Source: Lysobacter sp. FW306-1B-D06B (lineage in GTDB: Bacteria > Pseudomonadota > Gammaproteobacteria > Xanthomonadales > Xanthomonadaceae). From it: a stretch of 64,000 nt of DNA. Positions 10,019 to 18,945 of this stretch are shown here, piece by piece. How positions within the stretch are numbered: position 1 is the first letter of the stretch; every line of letters begins with the position of its first letter. Where the stretch lies: NCBI RefSeq assembly GCF_038446665.1, contig NZ_CP151802.1:1860001-1924000 (forward strand). The letters are read 5' to 3'. A program made the translations under genes and the position numbers. The notes under the pieces were generated by a model that ran no database searches, was not told where the DNA came from, and saw only the letters and a program-made list of their open reading frames with translations.

Positions 10019-10019
10019 C

Positions 10020-10622
10020 ATGTCCAGCCGTGTGCCCACGGTTTCCCTCCTTGTCGTCGCGCTCGCTGCGGCGATGCTGCTTGCCGCGTGCAAGCAAAAG
10101 CCCGCCGACACCGACCTGGCCGCGCCGCAAACGCCCGCCGACACCGGCGCGCTGACCCTGCCGCAACCCGCCGAACAGCCGCGCACGGAAAGCGATGTCG
10201 ACGTGCCCAAGCTCACCATCGCCACGGTCGATGGCCAGCAGTACGACTTGGCCGCGCGCCGGGGCAAGTGGGTGGTGGTGAACTTCTGGGCGACGTGGTG
10301 CAAGCCGTGCCTGAAGGAAATGCCCGAGTTGTCGGCGCTGGACGCGATGCGCGAGCACATCGAGGTCGTCGGCCTGGCCTACGAGGACATCACGCCGGAC
10401 GACATGAAAGTGTTCCTGAAGCTGCACCCGGTGGTGTACCCGATCGCGGTGGTGGATACGTTCAACCCGCCGGCCGATTTCGCCACGCCGCGCGGATTGC
10501 CGATGACCTACCTGATCGCGCCGGACGGCAAGGTCGCCGACAAGTTCCTCGGTCCGATCACGGCCAAGGACATCGAAGCGGCGATCACGAAGGCCGGAGG
10601 GCCGAAGGCCGGGCAGTCGTGA
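10020..10622 (+). CDS. TlpA-like thioredoxin-fold lipoprotein
   Basis: A 200-residue protein beginning with a lipoprotein signal peptide whose lipobox LLAAC places the lipidated cysteine at residue 24. A flexible Thr/Pro/Ala linker leads to a TlpA/ResA-type thioredoxin domain with the active site WATWCKPC (Cys94, Cys97). A later TPRGLPMTYLI segment contains the cis-proline region. It should be anchored in the periplasm and reduce disulfides in exported proteins, for example during cytochrome c or oxidative-stress repair. It lies between yihY (1-nt gap) and acylphosphatase (4-nt overlap GTGA). An earlier in-frame start would lie inside yihY and would bury the signal peptide, so 10020 is chosen. 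Confidence 0.9.
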   Translation: MSSRVPTVSLLVVALAAAMLLAACKQKPADTDLAAPQTPADTGALTLPQPAEQPRTESDVDVPKLTIATVDGQQYDLAARRGKWVVVNFWATWCKPCLKEMPELSALDAMREHIEVVGLAYEDITPDDMKVFLKLHPVVYPIAVVDTFNPPADFATPRGLPMTYLIAPDGKVADKFLGPITAKDIEAAITKAGGPKAGQS

Positions 10623-10888
10623 GCGCGGCGCGCTTCATCGTCAGCGGCAAGGTGCAGGGCGTGTTCTTCCGCGCGTCCGCGCGCGAGGAAGCGCTGCGGC
10701 TGGGCCTGCGCGGCTGCGCGAAGAACCTGCCCGACGGCCGCGTCGAGGTGATCGCGGCAGGCGAGGAAACGGCCCTGGATGACCTCGCCGCCTGGCTGCG
10801 CGAAGGCCCGCCGATGGCGCGCGTGGACGATCTGGAACGCTTGCCCGCGCGCGATGAGGAAGTGGGCGAGGGCTTCACGACCGCGTGA
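10619..10888 (+). CDS. acyP: Acylphosphatase
   Basis: An 89-residue enzyme hydrolysing acyl phosphates to carboxylate and phosphate. It begins with GTG overlapping the previous stop by 4 nt. The acylphosphatase signature GKVQGVFFRASAREEA is at residues 10-25, with catalytic Arg18 in the phosphate cradle; the second signature provides Asn37 (AKNLPDGRVEV). The length is typical of the family. It is translationally coupled to the TlpA-like gene. The C-terminal portion is somewhat divergent (ending GFTTA) but nothing essential is missing. Confidence 0.93.
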   Translation: MSAARFIVSGKVQGVFFRASAREEALRLGLRGCAKNLPDGRVEVIAAGEETALDDLAAWLREGPPMARVDDLERLPARDEEVGEGFTTA

Positions 10889-10903
10889 GCGGTACGCGAC
10901 GCT

Positions 10904-11413
10904 TCAACCCGCCAGGCCCGACAGCGTGCCTTCGTGCAGGTTCGTCCAGTCCGGGTCGCGTTCGGTGGTGACGTCGATCGGCAGGCGCACGTCGCCCTGC
11001 GGAATCGCCCGCAGTGCCCGCGCGAACGCACGTACGTCGGCGCCGTAGAACAACCATTGGCGATCGCCATCGTGCGTGATCACGGCGGCGAGCACGGCGG
11101 TCTGGTCCGGTTCGACCGCGGCGATGAGCCAATCCTCGAACACGCCCATCTGTTCGCTGGCCGTGCGGTCGGGCATGCCGGCCGCATTGGGCGCGTAGTG
11201 CCAGACCACCCGCATCAGGTGCGGGTAGGCGCTCACGTCGGGGTGTTCGCGAAAGTCCTCGCGGAAACGCAGGAACAGCGGATGCCCCTCGCATTCGCCT
11301 TCGGCCAGCGTCCAGCGATCGGCGGCGACGATCTGCGCCACCGTCATCGGCGTGGCGCCCGTGGCGGGCGACATCGGCAGGAGCATCAGCCCGACCAGCA
11401 GCAGATGCTTCAT
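10904..11413 (-). CDS. Secreted protein, possibly DUF695-like
   Basis: A 169-residue protein starting at ATG 11413 with a clear signal peptide (MKHLLLVGLMLLPMSPATGA); a GTG two codons earlier is a possible alternative start. The mature part has a DUF695-like look: a compact alpha/beta region with HLMRVVWHY, MGVFEDWLIAAVE and, near the end, RDPDWTNL. The family has no known function and this assignment rests on weak motif resemblance. The product should be periplasmic. It follows the small membrane-protein gene by 9 nt and is convergent with acylphosphatase. Confidence 0.6.
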   Translation of the reverse strand: MKHLLLVGLMLLPMSPATGATPMTVAQIVAADRWTLAEGECEGHPLFLRFREDFREHPDVSAYPHLMRVVWHYAPNAAGMPDRTASEQMGVFEDWLIAAVEPDQTAVLAAVITHDGDRQWLFYGADVRAFARALRAIPQGDVRLPIDVTTERDPDWTNLHEGTLSGLAG

Positions 11414-11422
11414 CGGCACGAT

Positions 11423-11797
11423 TCAGGCCGAATCGCGTTGCAGCTGCGGCCAGCCTTCGCCGAGCGAATCCGACAGCCGTTGCCTGTGCACCCATTCGCC
11501 GCGCGTGTTGTACAGCAGGTAGAGCCCGATGGCGGTGCCCAGTGGAATCAGCGGCAGCATCATCACGCCCAGCACGGTGGATGCCGTGCGCGCCCACGAT
11601 CGGCACTGCTCCGCGCCCGACGCGACGGCGAAGTGCACGGCGGCCAGCACCGCGAACGGCGCCGCCAGCGCCAACGCACCCAACAGCGGTGCCTGGCGTG
11701 TCATCAGGTAAGCGAAAATCGCGGCCATCACCGCGATGACGCAATGGATCCCGGCGACGGTGCGATGCGCGTGCGCCGCCCTGGCTTGCTGTTCCAT
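11423..11797 (-). CDS. Small integral membrane protein, unknown function
   Basis: A 124-residue protein with three hydrophobic segments at about residues 13-33, 38-60 and 72-96, ending in a polar tail (LSDSLGEGWPQLQRDSA). I do not recognise a named family. A good ribosome site (AAGGGGG) precedes the ATG. Its stop is 9 nt before the DUF695-like gene, so the two are likely cotranscribed. The ~150 nt between it and the ppk2 stop hold no gene. Confidence 0.7.
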   Translation of the reverse strand: MEQQARAAHAHRTVAGIHCVIAVMAAIFAYLMTRQAPLLGALALAAPFAVLAAVHFAVASGAEQCRSWARTASTVLGVMMLPLIPLGTAIGLYLLYNTRGEWVHRQRLSDSLGEGWPQLQRDSA

Positions 11798-11945
11798 GAC
11801 GATCCCCCTTGGTCGTGCCCAGAACCTGCCGGTCGGCCGTGCCTACCCCAGCGCAGCCCGTCCCCAACCAGCCCCCACCGCACTGTATGGCCCTGCGAGG
11901 CTGCCGGTAAAGGCATCGGGCTGCCGGTCGTCGGGAGGCGCGGCC

Positions 11946-12722
11946 TCAGTCGCGCGTCGGCGCGATGGGCTTGAGTACCGTGTAGCGCTCCTTCCGGGGC
12001 TTTCCTTCCAGTGGCGGGAACTCGACCGTGTGCTCCGGCACGCGCTTGTCGGGCATGCGGTCGAGCAGATTCCGGATCAGCGCCAGGCGACCGCGCCGCT
12101 GGTCGTTGAACTCGACCAGCGTCCACGGCGCGTGCTCGGTGTGGGTGGCCTTGAGCATCGCTTCGCGGGCGCGGGTGTAGTCGTCGTAATGCTCGCGCGA
12201 GGCGACGTCGATGGGCGAGAGCTTCCAGCGCTTGAGCGGATCGAGCAGACGTTCGGCGAAGCGCTCCTCCTGCTTGGCCTGGTCGCAGCACAGCCAGTAC
12301 TTGATCAGCACGATGCCGTCGTCCACCAGCAGTTGCTCGAACACCGGCGCCTGGCGCAGGAACGTGCGCACCTGCTCGGTGTCGGCATAGCCCATCACTT
12401 TCTCGACGCCGGCGCGGTTGTACCAGCTGCGGTCGAACAGCGCGATTTCGCCGGCACCCGGAAGGTGCGGCATGTAGCGCTGGAAATACCACTGGCCCAT
12501 CTCGCGCTCGGTCGGGCGGGGCAGGGCGACGATGCGGCATTGGCGCGGGTTGAGGTGCTCGGCGATGGCGTCGATGGCGCCGCCCTTGCCGGCGGTGTCG
12601 CGACCTTCGAACAGCACTACCAGCCGCTTGCCGGTGTCGCTGAGCCAGCGCGCCATTTCGACGAGTTCGACCTGCAACGGCTCCAGCGCCGCGTCGTATT
12701 CCTTGCGCTTGAGCTTGGCCAT
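11946..12722 (-). CDS. ppk2: Polyphosphate kinase 2 (PPK2)
   Basis: A 258-residue P-loop kinase of the PPK2 family, which transfers phosphate between polyphosphate and nucleotides, usually driving nucleotide phosphorylation. The Walker A motif GRDTAGKGG is at residues 40-48, the Walker B-like FDRSWYNRAGVE starts at about 96 (Asp97, Arg98), and the lid-region basic residues (LKRWKLS) follow. The length fits single-domain PPK2 enzymes; which nucleotide it prefers cannot be read safely from the sequence. Its ATG overlaps the stop of the upstream HTH gene by one base (TGATG), so the two are translationally coupled. A GTG one codon earlier is also possible. Confidence 0.93.
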   Translation of the reverse strand: MAKLKRKEYDAALEPLQVELVEMARWLSDTGKRLVVLFEGRDTAGKGGAIDAIAEHLNPRQCRIVALPRPTEREMGQWYFQRYMPHLPGAGEIALFDRSWYNRAGVEKVMGYADTEQVRTFLRQAPVFEQLLVDDGIVLIKYWLCCDQAKQEERFAERLLDPLKRWKLSPIDVASREHYDDYTRAREAMLKATHTEHAPWTLVEFNDQRRGRLALIRNLLDRMPDKRVPEHTVEFPPLEGKPRKERYTVLKPIAPTRD

Positions 12723-13111
12723 CACCCGGCGCTCCGCCGGCGGCGTGGACGCGAGGCCGTGCCGGCCGCACTCGCCGATGCCGTGCGCTTGCGCGTGCCG
12801 GCCATGCTGCGCGCGACTTCCAGCAGCGCGCCCTGCTGGCGCGTGTCGAGCGCACGGTAGGCGGCGAGCAGGTCGTGTTCGCCCTGGGTGCGCGCGGGAT
12901 CGAAGGTGCTGGCCAGTTCGGCGAGCAGTGCGCCGGCCGGTACGCCGAATGCGCGCGCCAGGGCGTCGAGCTGTTCGCGCCCGGGCAGCTTCTCGCCCTT
13001 GAGCCAGGCGCTGACCGTGGCGACGCCGGCGCGCGGGATCGCGGTGGCGATGTCGGCGGCGCTCATGCCGCTGGCTTTTGCGAGCAAACGCAGGGTGGTG
13101 TCCAGCGGCAT
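12722..13111 (-). CDS. XRE-type helix-turn-helix regulator coupled to ppk2
   Basis: A 129-residue protein with an N-terminal helix-turn-helix of the XRE/Cro type (about residues 5-60: LLAKASGMSAADIATA... VSAWLKGEKLPGREQLDALARAFGV). A middle helical region follows and the tail is very basic (RPRRRRSAG). It should bind DNA, possibly with the basic tail adding non-specific affinity. Its stop overlaps the ppk2 start, a tight pairing that suggests it controls this small operon or responds to the same stress. It lies 66 nt downstream of moaB on the same strand. Confidence 0.82.
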   Translation of the reverse strand: MPLDTTLRLLAKASGMSAADIATAIPRAGVATVSAWLKGEKLPGREQLDALARAFGVPAGALLAELASTFDPARTQGEHDLLAAYRALDTRQQGALLEVARSMAGTRKRTASASAAGTASRPRRRRSAG

Positions 13112-13177
13112 GTCCTCACTCCATCACAGCGATGACGACGTGGTTGCGACGATGGCGCCGCGTCGGTGATGCGCGCG

Positions 13178-13699
13178 TCAGCGTTCGCGCAGGCGCGGGC
13201 GCAGCGTGGCCAGGTTGCAGGGCTTGGTGCGCGAATCCAGCTGCGCGTGGATGATCTTCTCCCACGCGGTGCGGCAGGCCGAGGTCGAGCCCGGCAGCGC
13301 GAACACGAACGTGCCGTTCGCCAGCCCCGCGAAGGCGCGCGACTGCAATGTCGAGGTGCCGATCTCGTCGAAGCTGACCGCACGGAACAGCTCGCCGAAG
13401 CCGGGCATTTCCTTGTCGAGCAGCGGCAGCAGCGCTTCGGGCGTGGAGTCGCGACCGGTGAAGCCGGTGCCGCCGGTGACCAGCACGCCATCGACGCCCT
13501 CGTCGGCGATCCAGCGCGAGACGACCGCGCGCAGCTGATAGCGGTCGTCGCGCAGCAGCGCGCGTTCGGCGAGGCGATGTCCGGCGTCGGTAAGCGCCTG
13601 CACGAGGTAATCGCCCGAGCTGTCCTCGGCCAGCGTGCGCGTGTCGGACACGGTAAGCACGCACAGGTTCAGCGGGATCAATTCTGCGGTGGCGGTCAT
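13178..13699 (-). CDS. moaB: Molybdenum cofactor biosynthesis protein MoaB
   Basis: A 173-residue MoaB/Mog-family protein. Its members adenylylate molybdopterin or assist cofactor assembly. Family features are VSDTRT (residues 18-22), [15 protein letters not shown] (76-90, with the acidic Asp84) and [16 protein letters not shown], which forms the cofactor-binding end. No other moa/moe gene is nearby, so the pathway must be encoded elsewhere. It lies 9 nt after the glycosyltransferase gene and upstream of the HTH-ppk2 pair, all on the minus strand, so it could share their transcript. Confidence 0.93.
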   Translation of the reverse strand: MTATAELIPLNLCVLTVSDTRTLAEDSSGDYLVQALTDAGHRLAERALLRDDRYQLRAVVSRWIADEGVDGVLVTGGTGFTGRDSTPEALLPLLDKEMPGFGELFRAVSFDEIGTSTLQSRAFAGLANGTFVFALPGSTSACRTAWEKIIHAQLDSRTKPCNLATLRPRLRER

Positions 13700-13708
13700 G
13701 CGGGCAGC

Positions 13709-15424
13709 CTACTCCTTCACGTTGGGGGACGATGCCATGCGCTGCACGGCGTCGGTGAAATCTCGGGCGAAGCCGGCCATGTCGAACAGCCCACCTTCAC
13801 GCCGACGTTGTGCCAGTTCCGCGCGCAGCGCCTGCAATGCCTGTGGATCGCGCGCCAGTGAAACCGCGCGGGCGACGAACGCTTCGTCGCTGTCGACGTT
13901 CATCGCCTGCATTCCCAGATGATGGTTGAGGCTGCCGGCCACGCGCGCGGCAAAGGTTTCGCCCGGTCGCGTCAGCACGGGACAGCCGGCCCACAGCGCG
14001 TCGGATGCGGTGGTGTGCGCGTTGTACGGTCCGGTGTCGAGGAACAGGTCGGCGTGCTGCAGGCGTGCCATGTAGTCGGCATGCGGCTGCTTGGGCATGA
14101 ACACCAGGCGCTGCGGATCCACGCCCTGCGCCTGCGCGGCCGCGCGCAGGCGCGCATCGGCGCGGCCCGGGCCGGAGAGCAGCCACAGCACGCTGCCGGG
14201 AACGTCGCGCAGGACCGCGAACGCGCGCGCCATGCTGCGTGGATTGAGCTTGTAGCTGTTGTTGAAGCAGCACAGCACGACGCCGCCACCTTTGTGGTCG
14301 CGTTCGGGAAGCCCGCATTCCGTGCGCGAGGGCGGCGCGTGAATCGCCCGCGTCGTGTCGGACGGCTGGAAGCAGCGCGGCAATCGCACGATGTTCTCGC
14401 TGAAGTCGCGCGTCATCGACTCCGGCAACACGAAGCCATCGGCCAGCACGAGGTCGATCCATGGCGCGCCCGACGTGCCGGGATAGGCGAGCCAGTTCAC
14501 CTGCACGCGCGCCGGACGCATCGCCAGCACTTCCGGCGTGCCGCCGCCGCCCCAGCCGCGCAGGTCGAACAGGACGTCGATGTCGGCTTCGCGGATGCGC
14601 TGTGCGATGCGCGCGTGCGGTTGCCGCGACACGTCGTGCAGCGTGTGCGCCGCGGCGTGCAGTCGACGGCGGATCGGGCTGCCGTCGTCTTCGTTCAGCG
14701 CGAACAGATGCAGGTCGAGTGAATCCAGTTCACGCAGTTGTTCGAACAGCGCGACCGTCAGTAACCCGGTCGGATGCGCGCCGAAGCCGTTGGAAAGGAA
14801 ACCGACGCGCAGTCGTTCGCGATTTCGCGCCGGCGCGGGCGGCAAGGGGCGCGTCTGTCGTGCGATCTCGCCGGCGCGCAGACGCGCGCAGCGCAGTTGC
14901 TCCGCAGCGCTGGCGTCCTCGCTGAGGAAGGCGAAGGGTTCCACCGCGGCGGTGCCCCGGTTCACGGCCTCGCGCACCTGTGCGGCGAGGGCGTCGAGGT
15001 CGCGCCAGTCGCACAGGCGTCGCCGCCATGCCAGCAGGTACGCGGCGATCTGCGGTTCGTCCGGCGCCAGCGCATGCGCACGCGCGTAGGCGTCGGCGGC
15101 GGGTTCGGCTTCGCCGGTGTCTTCCAGCGCATGGCCGAGCCACACGGCGATGCCGGGATGGTCCGGCGCGTTGTCGGCGGCGGCGCGCAGGCTGGCGACG
15201 GCCTCCGCGCGGCGGCCCTGCATCCATTGCGCGCGGCCCAGCCGCGCCAGGGCTTCCGGATGGCCCGGGCGCAACGCGAGCGCGCGCCGCGCCGCCGCTT
15301 CGCCGGCGACGGCATCACCGTGGTCGAGTTCGTGCTCGGCCAGCAGGATCCAGGCGAAGCCGTCGCCCGGGTTGCGCTCCAGAGCGCGGCGCAGTTCGAC
15401 GCGCGGATCGGCGGCGTGGTTCAT
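13709..15424 (-). CDS. TPR-containing O-GlcNAc transferase-like protein (GT41/SPINDLY type)
   Basis: A 571-residue protein. The first ~150 residues are tetratricopeptide repeats (RRALALRPGHPEALARLGRAQW and similar helices). Residues ~200-560 match the catalytic region of GT41 enzymes (O-GlcNAc transferase / SPINDLY), with LRVGFLSNGFGAHPTG, a Rossmann-type second half (LVFMPKQPHADYMARLQHADLFLDTGPYNAHTTASDALWAGCPVLT) and the donor-binding stretch RPGETFAARVAGSLNHHLG. In bacteria such enzymes glycosylate proteins or make surface glycans; the acceptor here is unknown. No signal peptide, so cytoplasmic. The gene sits 4 nt after the GNAT-AIG2 fusion and 9 nt before moaB. Confidence 0.88.
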   Translation of the reverse strand: MNHAADPRVELRRALERNPGDGFAWILLAEHELDHGDAVAGEAAARRALALRPGHPEALARLGRAQWMQGRRAEAVASLRAAADNAPDHPGIAVWLGHALEDTGEAEPAADAYARAHALAPDEPQIAAYLLAWRRRLCDWRDLDALAAQVREAVNRGTAAVEPFAFLSEDASAAEQLRCARLRAGEIARQTRPLPPAPARNRERLRVGFLSNGFGAHPTGLLTVALFEQLRELDSLDLHLFALNEDDGSPIRRRLHAAAHTLHDVSRQPHARIAQRIREADIDVLFDLRGWGGGGTPEVLAMRPARVQVNWLAYPGTSGAPWIDLVLADGFVLPESMTRDFSENIVRLPRCFQPSDTTRAIHAPPSRTECGLPERDHKGGGVVLCCFNNSYKLNPRSMARAFAVLRDVPGSVLWLLSGPGRADARLRAAAQAQGVDPQRLVFMPKQPHADYMARLQHADLFLDTGPYNAHTTASDALWAGCPVLTRPGETFAARVAGSLNHHLGMQAMNVDSDEAFVARAVSLARDPQALQALRAELAQRRREGGLFDMAGFARDFTDAVQRMASSPNVKE

Positions 15425-15428
15425 CGGC

Positions 15429-16226
15429 TCAGGCGGCTTCGTAGAGCCACGCTTCCAGGCCGGATGCCAGGCGCACGCGTACGCGGCGATAGTCGCCGGC
15501 TTCGTAGGCGTCGGCGCGCTCCAGTTCGGCGCCGCTCAGGCGCAGCACCATGCCCGGCACGCGATCGGCGGCGTCGCCCGTCGCATGCACGACGGGATGT
15601 CGCACCACGCCGCTGGCGTCTACGGCGGCGGAATCGCGTTCTTCCAGCCAGTCCATGCGGTAACCCGGCAATGCGTCGGCCGTGCCGACGAAGCTGCGGC
15701 CGAACAGGCGGCGCTGCACGTCGACGTGTTGAAGCGTGCCGTAGGAGAAGACCAGCTCGTCGTGCGGCGCGAGTGCGGCCGGCGCGAACGACAGCGAGTA
15801 CCACTGCGTCTGCGCTTCTTCCCATCCGGCCGCGCGGTACAGCGCGCGAGCGGTCGCGTTGTCCTGCGTGGTTTCCAGCGTGATTCCGACCGCGCCGTCG
15901 GCCCTGGCGAAATCCGCCGCCGCGTCCAGCAGCGCCTTGCCGACACCGCCGCGGCGCGCGTCGGCATCGACGTAAAGGTCGTTGAGGATCCACAGCCGCC
16001 CGGTGCGTACCGAGGAGAACGTCGGGTAGAGCTGGGTGAAACCGAGCGCCCGGCCGTCGTCGCTGGCCAGCAGGATCACCGATTCTTCCGTGAGCAGCCG
16101 CGCTTCGAGGAAACGACGGCCGCGCGCCTCGTCCGAGGGCTGTGCGTAGAAGCGGCGGTAGGCGTCGAACAGCGGGACGACCGTGTCGAGGTCGTCGAGG
16201 GTGACGCGCTTGATCGCGAGGGGCAT
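15429..16226 (-). CDS. GNAT acetyltransferase fused to an AIG2/gamma-glutamylcyclotransferase-like domain
   Basis: A 265-residue two-domain protein. Start 16226 is chosen because the GNAT fold begins there (MPLAIKRVTLDDLDTVVPLF). Residues 1-~148 form a GCN5-type N-acetyltransferase, with the acetyl-CoA loop at RRGGVGKALLDAAADFA and a terminal TARALYRAAGWEE. Residues ~160-265 resemble AIG2-like/gamma-glutamylcyclotransferase proteins: FSYGTLQHVDVQRRLFG carries the YGTL signature, and ADAYEAGDYRRVRV carries the likely catalytic glutamate. The two domains are usually separate proteins. Substrates are unknown, but amine or gamma-glutamyl-amine handling is a reasonable guess. It lies just upstream of the TPR glycosyltransferase. 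Confidence 0.85.
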   Translation of the reverse strand: MPLAIKRVTLDDLDTVVPLFDAYRRFYAQPSDEARGRRFLEARLLTEESVILLASDDGRALGFTQLYPTFSSVRTGRLWILNDLYVDADARRGGVGKALLDAAADFARADGAVGITLETTQDNATARALYRAAGWEEAQTQWYSLSFAPAALAPHDELVFSYGTLQHVDVQRRLFGRSFVGTADALPGYRMDWLEERDSAAVDASGVVRHPVVHATGDAADRVPGMVLRLSGAELERADAYEAGDYRRVRVRLASGLEAWLYEAA

Positions 16227-16393
16227 CGGGGGTGTCCGGCTCGTAGGCTGCGGACGATTGTAGCTTTGTCGCACTTCCCTTCTCCGTGCGGAGGAACGGA
16301 GGCCGGAGGAGGGGGAACGGAACGAAGCGAGCGAACGCGCAGTGCATTACCACCGATGGTTTGGCGTAGTCGCTGCGTTGCCCCTCACCCCAA

Positions 16394-16416
16394 CCCCTCT
16401 CCCGGTGGGAGAGGGG
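16394..16416. repeat. Extragenic hairpin (REP-like) downstream of prfA
   Basis: A perfect 10-bp stem, CCCCTCTCCC with GGGAGAGGGG (loop GGT), sits 6 nt beyond the prfA stop in a 196-nt gene-free stretch (16227-16422). The stretch also contains a second purine/pyrimidine-rich segment around 16270-16320. Sequences of this type (CCCCTCACCCCAACCCCTCTCCC) recur between genes in many Xanthomonadaceae, from general knowledge. It may end prfA transcription, though there is no T tract. Confidence 0.55.
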
Positions 16417-16422
16417 CTCGAC

Positions 16423-17508
16423 TCAGGCTTCGTGTGTCAGCCGCGCCAGTTCGTCCGCCTGGTGCTCGTGCTGCAAGCGGCCGACCAGTTCGTCCATGTC
16501 GCCCTGGATCACGTTCGGCAGGTCGTACAAGGTGAGCCCTTCCACGCGGTGGTCGGTGATGCGGCCCTGCGGGAAGTTGTAGGTGCGGATGCGCTGGCTG
16601 CGGTCGCCGCTGCCGACCTGCAACTTGCGCGTGGCGGCCTGCGCGGCGGCGGCCTTGGCGGCCTGCGCTTCGGCCAGGATCGCGCTCAGGCGCTTCATCG
16701 CCTTGTCGCGGTTGGCGTGCTGGCTGCGTTCGGTCTGGCTTTCCACCACCACGCCACTGGGAACGTGGGTGATGCGGATCGCCGATTCGGTCTTGTTGAC
16801 GTGCTGTCCGCCCGCGCCGCTGGAACGGAACGTGTCGACCTTCAGGTCGGCGGGATTGATCTGGATCGGCTCACCCTCGGCTTCCAGCGGGATGATCGCC
16901 ACCGTCGCCGCCGAGGTATGGATACGGCCCTGCGATTCGGTTTCCGGTACGCGCTGCACGCGGTGTGTGCCCGATTCGAACTTCAAACGAGAGTACGCGC
17001 CGCGGCCTTCCACGCGCGCGATGACTTCCTTGAAGCCGCCGTGCTCGCCGGGGCTGCTGGATTCGATTTCGACCTTCCAGCCTTGCCGCTCCGCGTAGCG
17101 CGCGTACATGCGGAACAGGTCGCCGGCGAAGATCGCCGCTTCGTCGCCGCCGGTGCCGGCGCGCACTTCCAGGTAGAGATCGCCTTCGTCGCGCGTGTCC
17201 TTCGGGATGAGGTGCGCGAGCAGTTCGGCGTCCAGGCGCTCCAGGCGTTCGTGCGCGGCGGCGATTTCTTCCTGTGCGAGTCCGGCCAGCTCGGGATCCT
17301 CGCGCATCGCTTCGGCGGCGGCGAGGTCGGCCTTGGCCTGCGCTTCGGCCTTCAGCGCGTTGGCCACCGGTTCGAGCTGCGCGAACTCGCGCGAGAAGCG
17401 GCGGAAGCGGTCCGCGTCGGCGATCACGCCGGCGTCGGAGAGCAGGCGTTCGAGTTCCTCGCGGCGTTCGGCGAGGGCTTCCAGTTTGCGACGCAGGGTA
17501 GGGGTCAT
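16423..17508 (-). CDS. prfA: Peptide chain release factor 1
   Basis: A 361-residue class I release factor that recognises UAA and UAG and triggers peptidyl-tRNA hydrolysis on the ribosome. The catalytic GGQ motif ([12 protein letters not shown]) puts its glutamine at residue 235, as in E. coli; the codon-reading PxT tripeptide appears as PET in [11 protein letters not shown]. The length is normal for the family. It follows hemA by 51 nt, the common hemA-prfA arrangement of gammaproteobacteria, so the two are probably cotranscribed. The usual third gene, prmC, which methylates the GGQ glutamine, is not adjacent here. Confidence 0.97.
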   Translation of the reverse strand: MTPTLRRKLEALAERREELERLLSDAGVIADADRFRRFSREFAQLEPVANALKAEAQAKADLAAAEAMREDPELAGLAQEEIAAAHERLERLDAELLAHLIPKDTRDEGDLYLEVRAGTGGDEAAIFAGDLFRMYARYAERQGWKVEIESSSPGEHGGFKEVIARVEGRGAYSRLKFESGTHRVQRVPETESQGRIHTSAATVAIIPLEAEGEPIQINPADLKVDTFRSSGAGGQHVNKTESAIRITHVPSGVVVESQTERSQHANRDKAMKRLSAILAEAQAAKAAAAQAATRKLQVGSGDRSQRIRTYNFPQGRITDHRVEGLTLYDLPNVIQGDMDELVGRLQHEHQADELARLTHEA

Positions 17509-17559
17509 GGGCCGGAATGAGCGAAGGAAGGGAAGGCACCGCGGACGCGCACAGCGTCG

Positions 17560-18840
17560 CTAGGCCTCCCGGTCCTCGCCCGTTCCATTGGCGTCGTCGC
17601 GGGCGGCGAACAGCTTTTCCGCGGCGCGTCCGAGATCGGCATTGCCCGTCAGCGCGGCCTCGCGCAGCGCGACGGTCGGCGCGTGCAGCAGGCGATTGGT
17701 GAGCGTGTGCGCCAGGAAGTTCAGTACCTGCGCCGGGTCCTGCCCGGCGGCCAGTTGCTGCTGTGCTTTTGCCAGCACGTCGGTCTTCGCCGCCTCGCCG
17801 TGCGCGCGCAGGCGCTTGAGCGGTTCGGTGCGGGTGCTGGCGGCCAGGGTTTCGGTGAAGCGCGCGACCTGCATTTCGACGATCGCCTCGGCTTCCGTCG
17901 CTGCTTCGCGTCGGCTGCGGCGGTTGTCTTCGATGGCGCGTTCCAGGTCGTCGACGGTGTAGAGGAACACGTCCTTCAGCTCGGCCACGTCCGGCGCGAT
18001 GTCGCGCGGCACGGCGAGGTCGAGCAGCAGCATCGGCCGATGCTTGCGCGGAGCCAGCGCGGCGGCGACCTGCGCGCGACCCAGGATCGGATCGCGGCTG
18101 GCCGTGGCGGAAATCACCACGTCCGCTTCGCCCAGGTGTTTGTCGATCTCGCTCAGCGGCAGGGCGAAACCGCCGTGGCGGCTGGCGAGTTCCTGCGCAT
18201 GGGCGAGCGTGCGGTTGGCGACGAGCAGGCGCTTGGCGCGCGCCTGCACGAGATGGCGCGCGGCCAGTTCGATGGTTTCGCCGGCGCCGATCATCAGCAC
18301 GGTGGAGTCTTCCAGACGCGCGAAGGACTCCTGCGCCAGACGCACGGCGGCAGAGGCGACCGACACCGGATTGGCGCCGATGCGCGTATCGGTGCGCGCG
18401 CGCTTGGCGGTGCTGAAGGCGTGCTGGAACAGGCGGTCGAGCTGGCTGCCCAGCGTGCCGGCACTGCGGGCGGTGGCCCAGGCGTCCTTCACCTGGCCCA
18501 GGATCTGCGGCTCGCCCAGCACCAGCGAGTCCAATCCGGTCGCGACGCGGAACAGGTGGCGGACGGCGTCGGCATCGCGGTGGCGGTAGAGGTAGGCATG
18601 CAGGTCGCCGACGTCGTCGGGGTGCGTGGCCAGCCAGTCGGCGAGCGCCTGGCCGTCGTCATGGGAAACGGCGTACAGCTCGGTGCGATTGCAGGTGGAG
18701 AGCAGGGCGACTTCGTGCACCTGCGGCAAGGTCTTCAAGGCATCCAGCGCGGCGGGGACCGTATCGGCCGAGAACGCCACGCGTTCGCGCAGGCTGACCG
18801 GCGCGGTCTGGTGATTGATGCCTAGTACGAACAAACTCAT
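17560..18840 (-). CDS. hemA: Glutamyl-tRNA reductase
   Basis: A 426-residue enzyme making glutamate-1-semialdehyde from glutamyl-tRNA with NADPH, the first committed step of tetrapyrrole synthesis by the C5 pathway. The catalytic Cys50 lies in the signature [11 protein letters not shown]. The NADPH-binding Rossmann motif is [17 protein letters not shown], near the middle, and the C-terminal third is the helical dimerisation domain. It heads the hemA-prfA unit and is divergent from the TPR gene, with 105 nt between. A TAGAAT hexamer on the minus strand (18900-18905), 60 nt before the start, is a possible -10 box, but I see no good -35. Confidence 0.97.
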   Translation of the reverse strand: MSLFVLGINHQTAPVSLRERVAFSADTVPAALDALKTLPQVHEVALLSTCNRTELYAVSHDDGQALADWLATHPDDVGDLHAYLYRHRDADAVRHLFRVATGLDSLVLGEPQILGQVKDAWATARSAGTLGSQLDRLFQHAFSTAKRARTDTRIGANPVSVASAAVRLAQESFARLEDSTVLMIGAGETIELAARHLVQARAKRLLVANRTLAHAQELASRHGGFALPLSEIDKHLGEADVVISATASRDPILGRAQVAAALAPRKHRPMLLLDLAVPRDIAPDVAELKDVFLYTVDDLERAIEDNRRSRREAATEAEAIVEMQVARFTETLAASTRTEPLKRLRAHGEAAKTDVLAKAQQQLAAGQDPAQVLNFLAHTLTNRLLHAPTVALREAALTGNADLGRAAEKLFAARDDANGTGEDREA

Positions 18841-18945
18841 TGACGCCGGACTCTCATTCAGGTGCTTGCGATAAGCTGCTGGCTACCCGGAAGGCCGACA
18901 TTCTACCGGCCCCGTCCCGTCCCGGCTTCCATCAGGCCCGTTCGA

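Noticed and set aside
16227..16422. Possible insertion-sequence remnant between the GNAT fusion and prfA
   Set aside because: No transposase fragment, target duplication or terminal inverted repeats; it looks like a short REP-type extragenic repeat.
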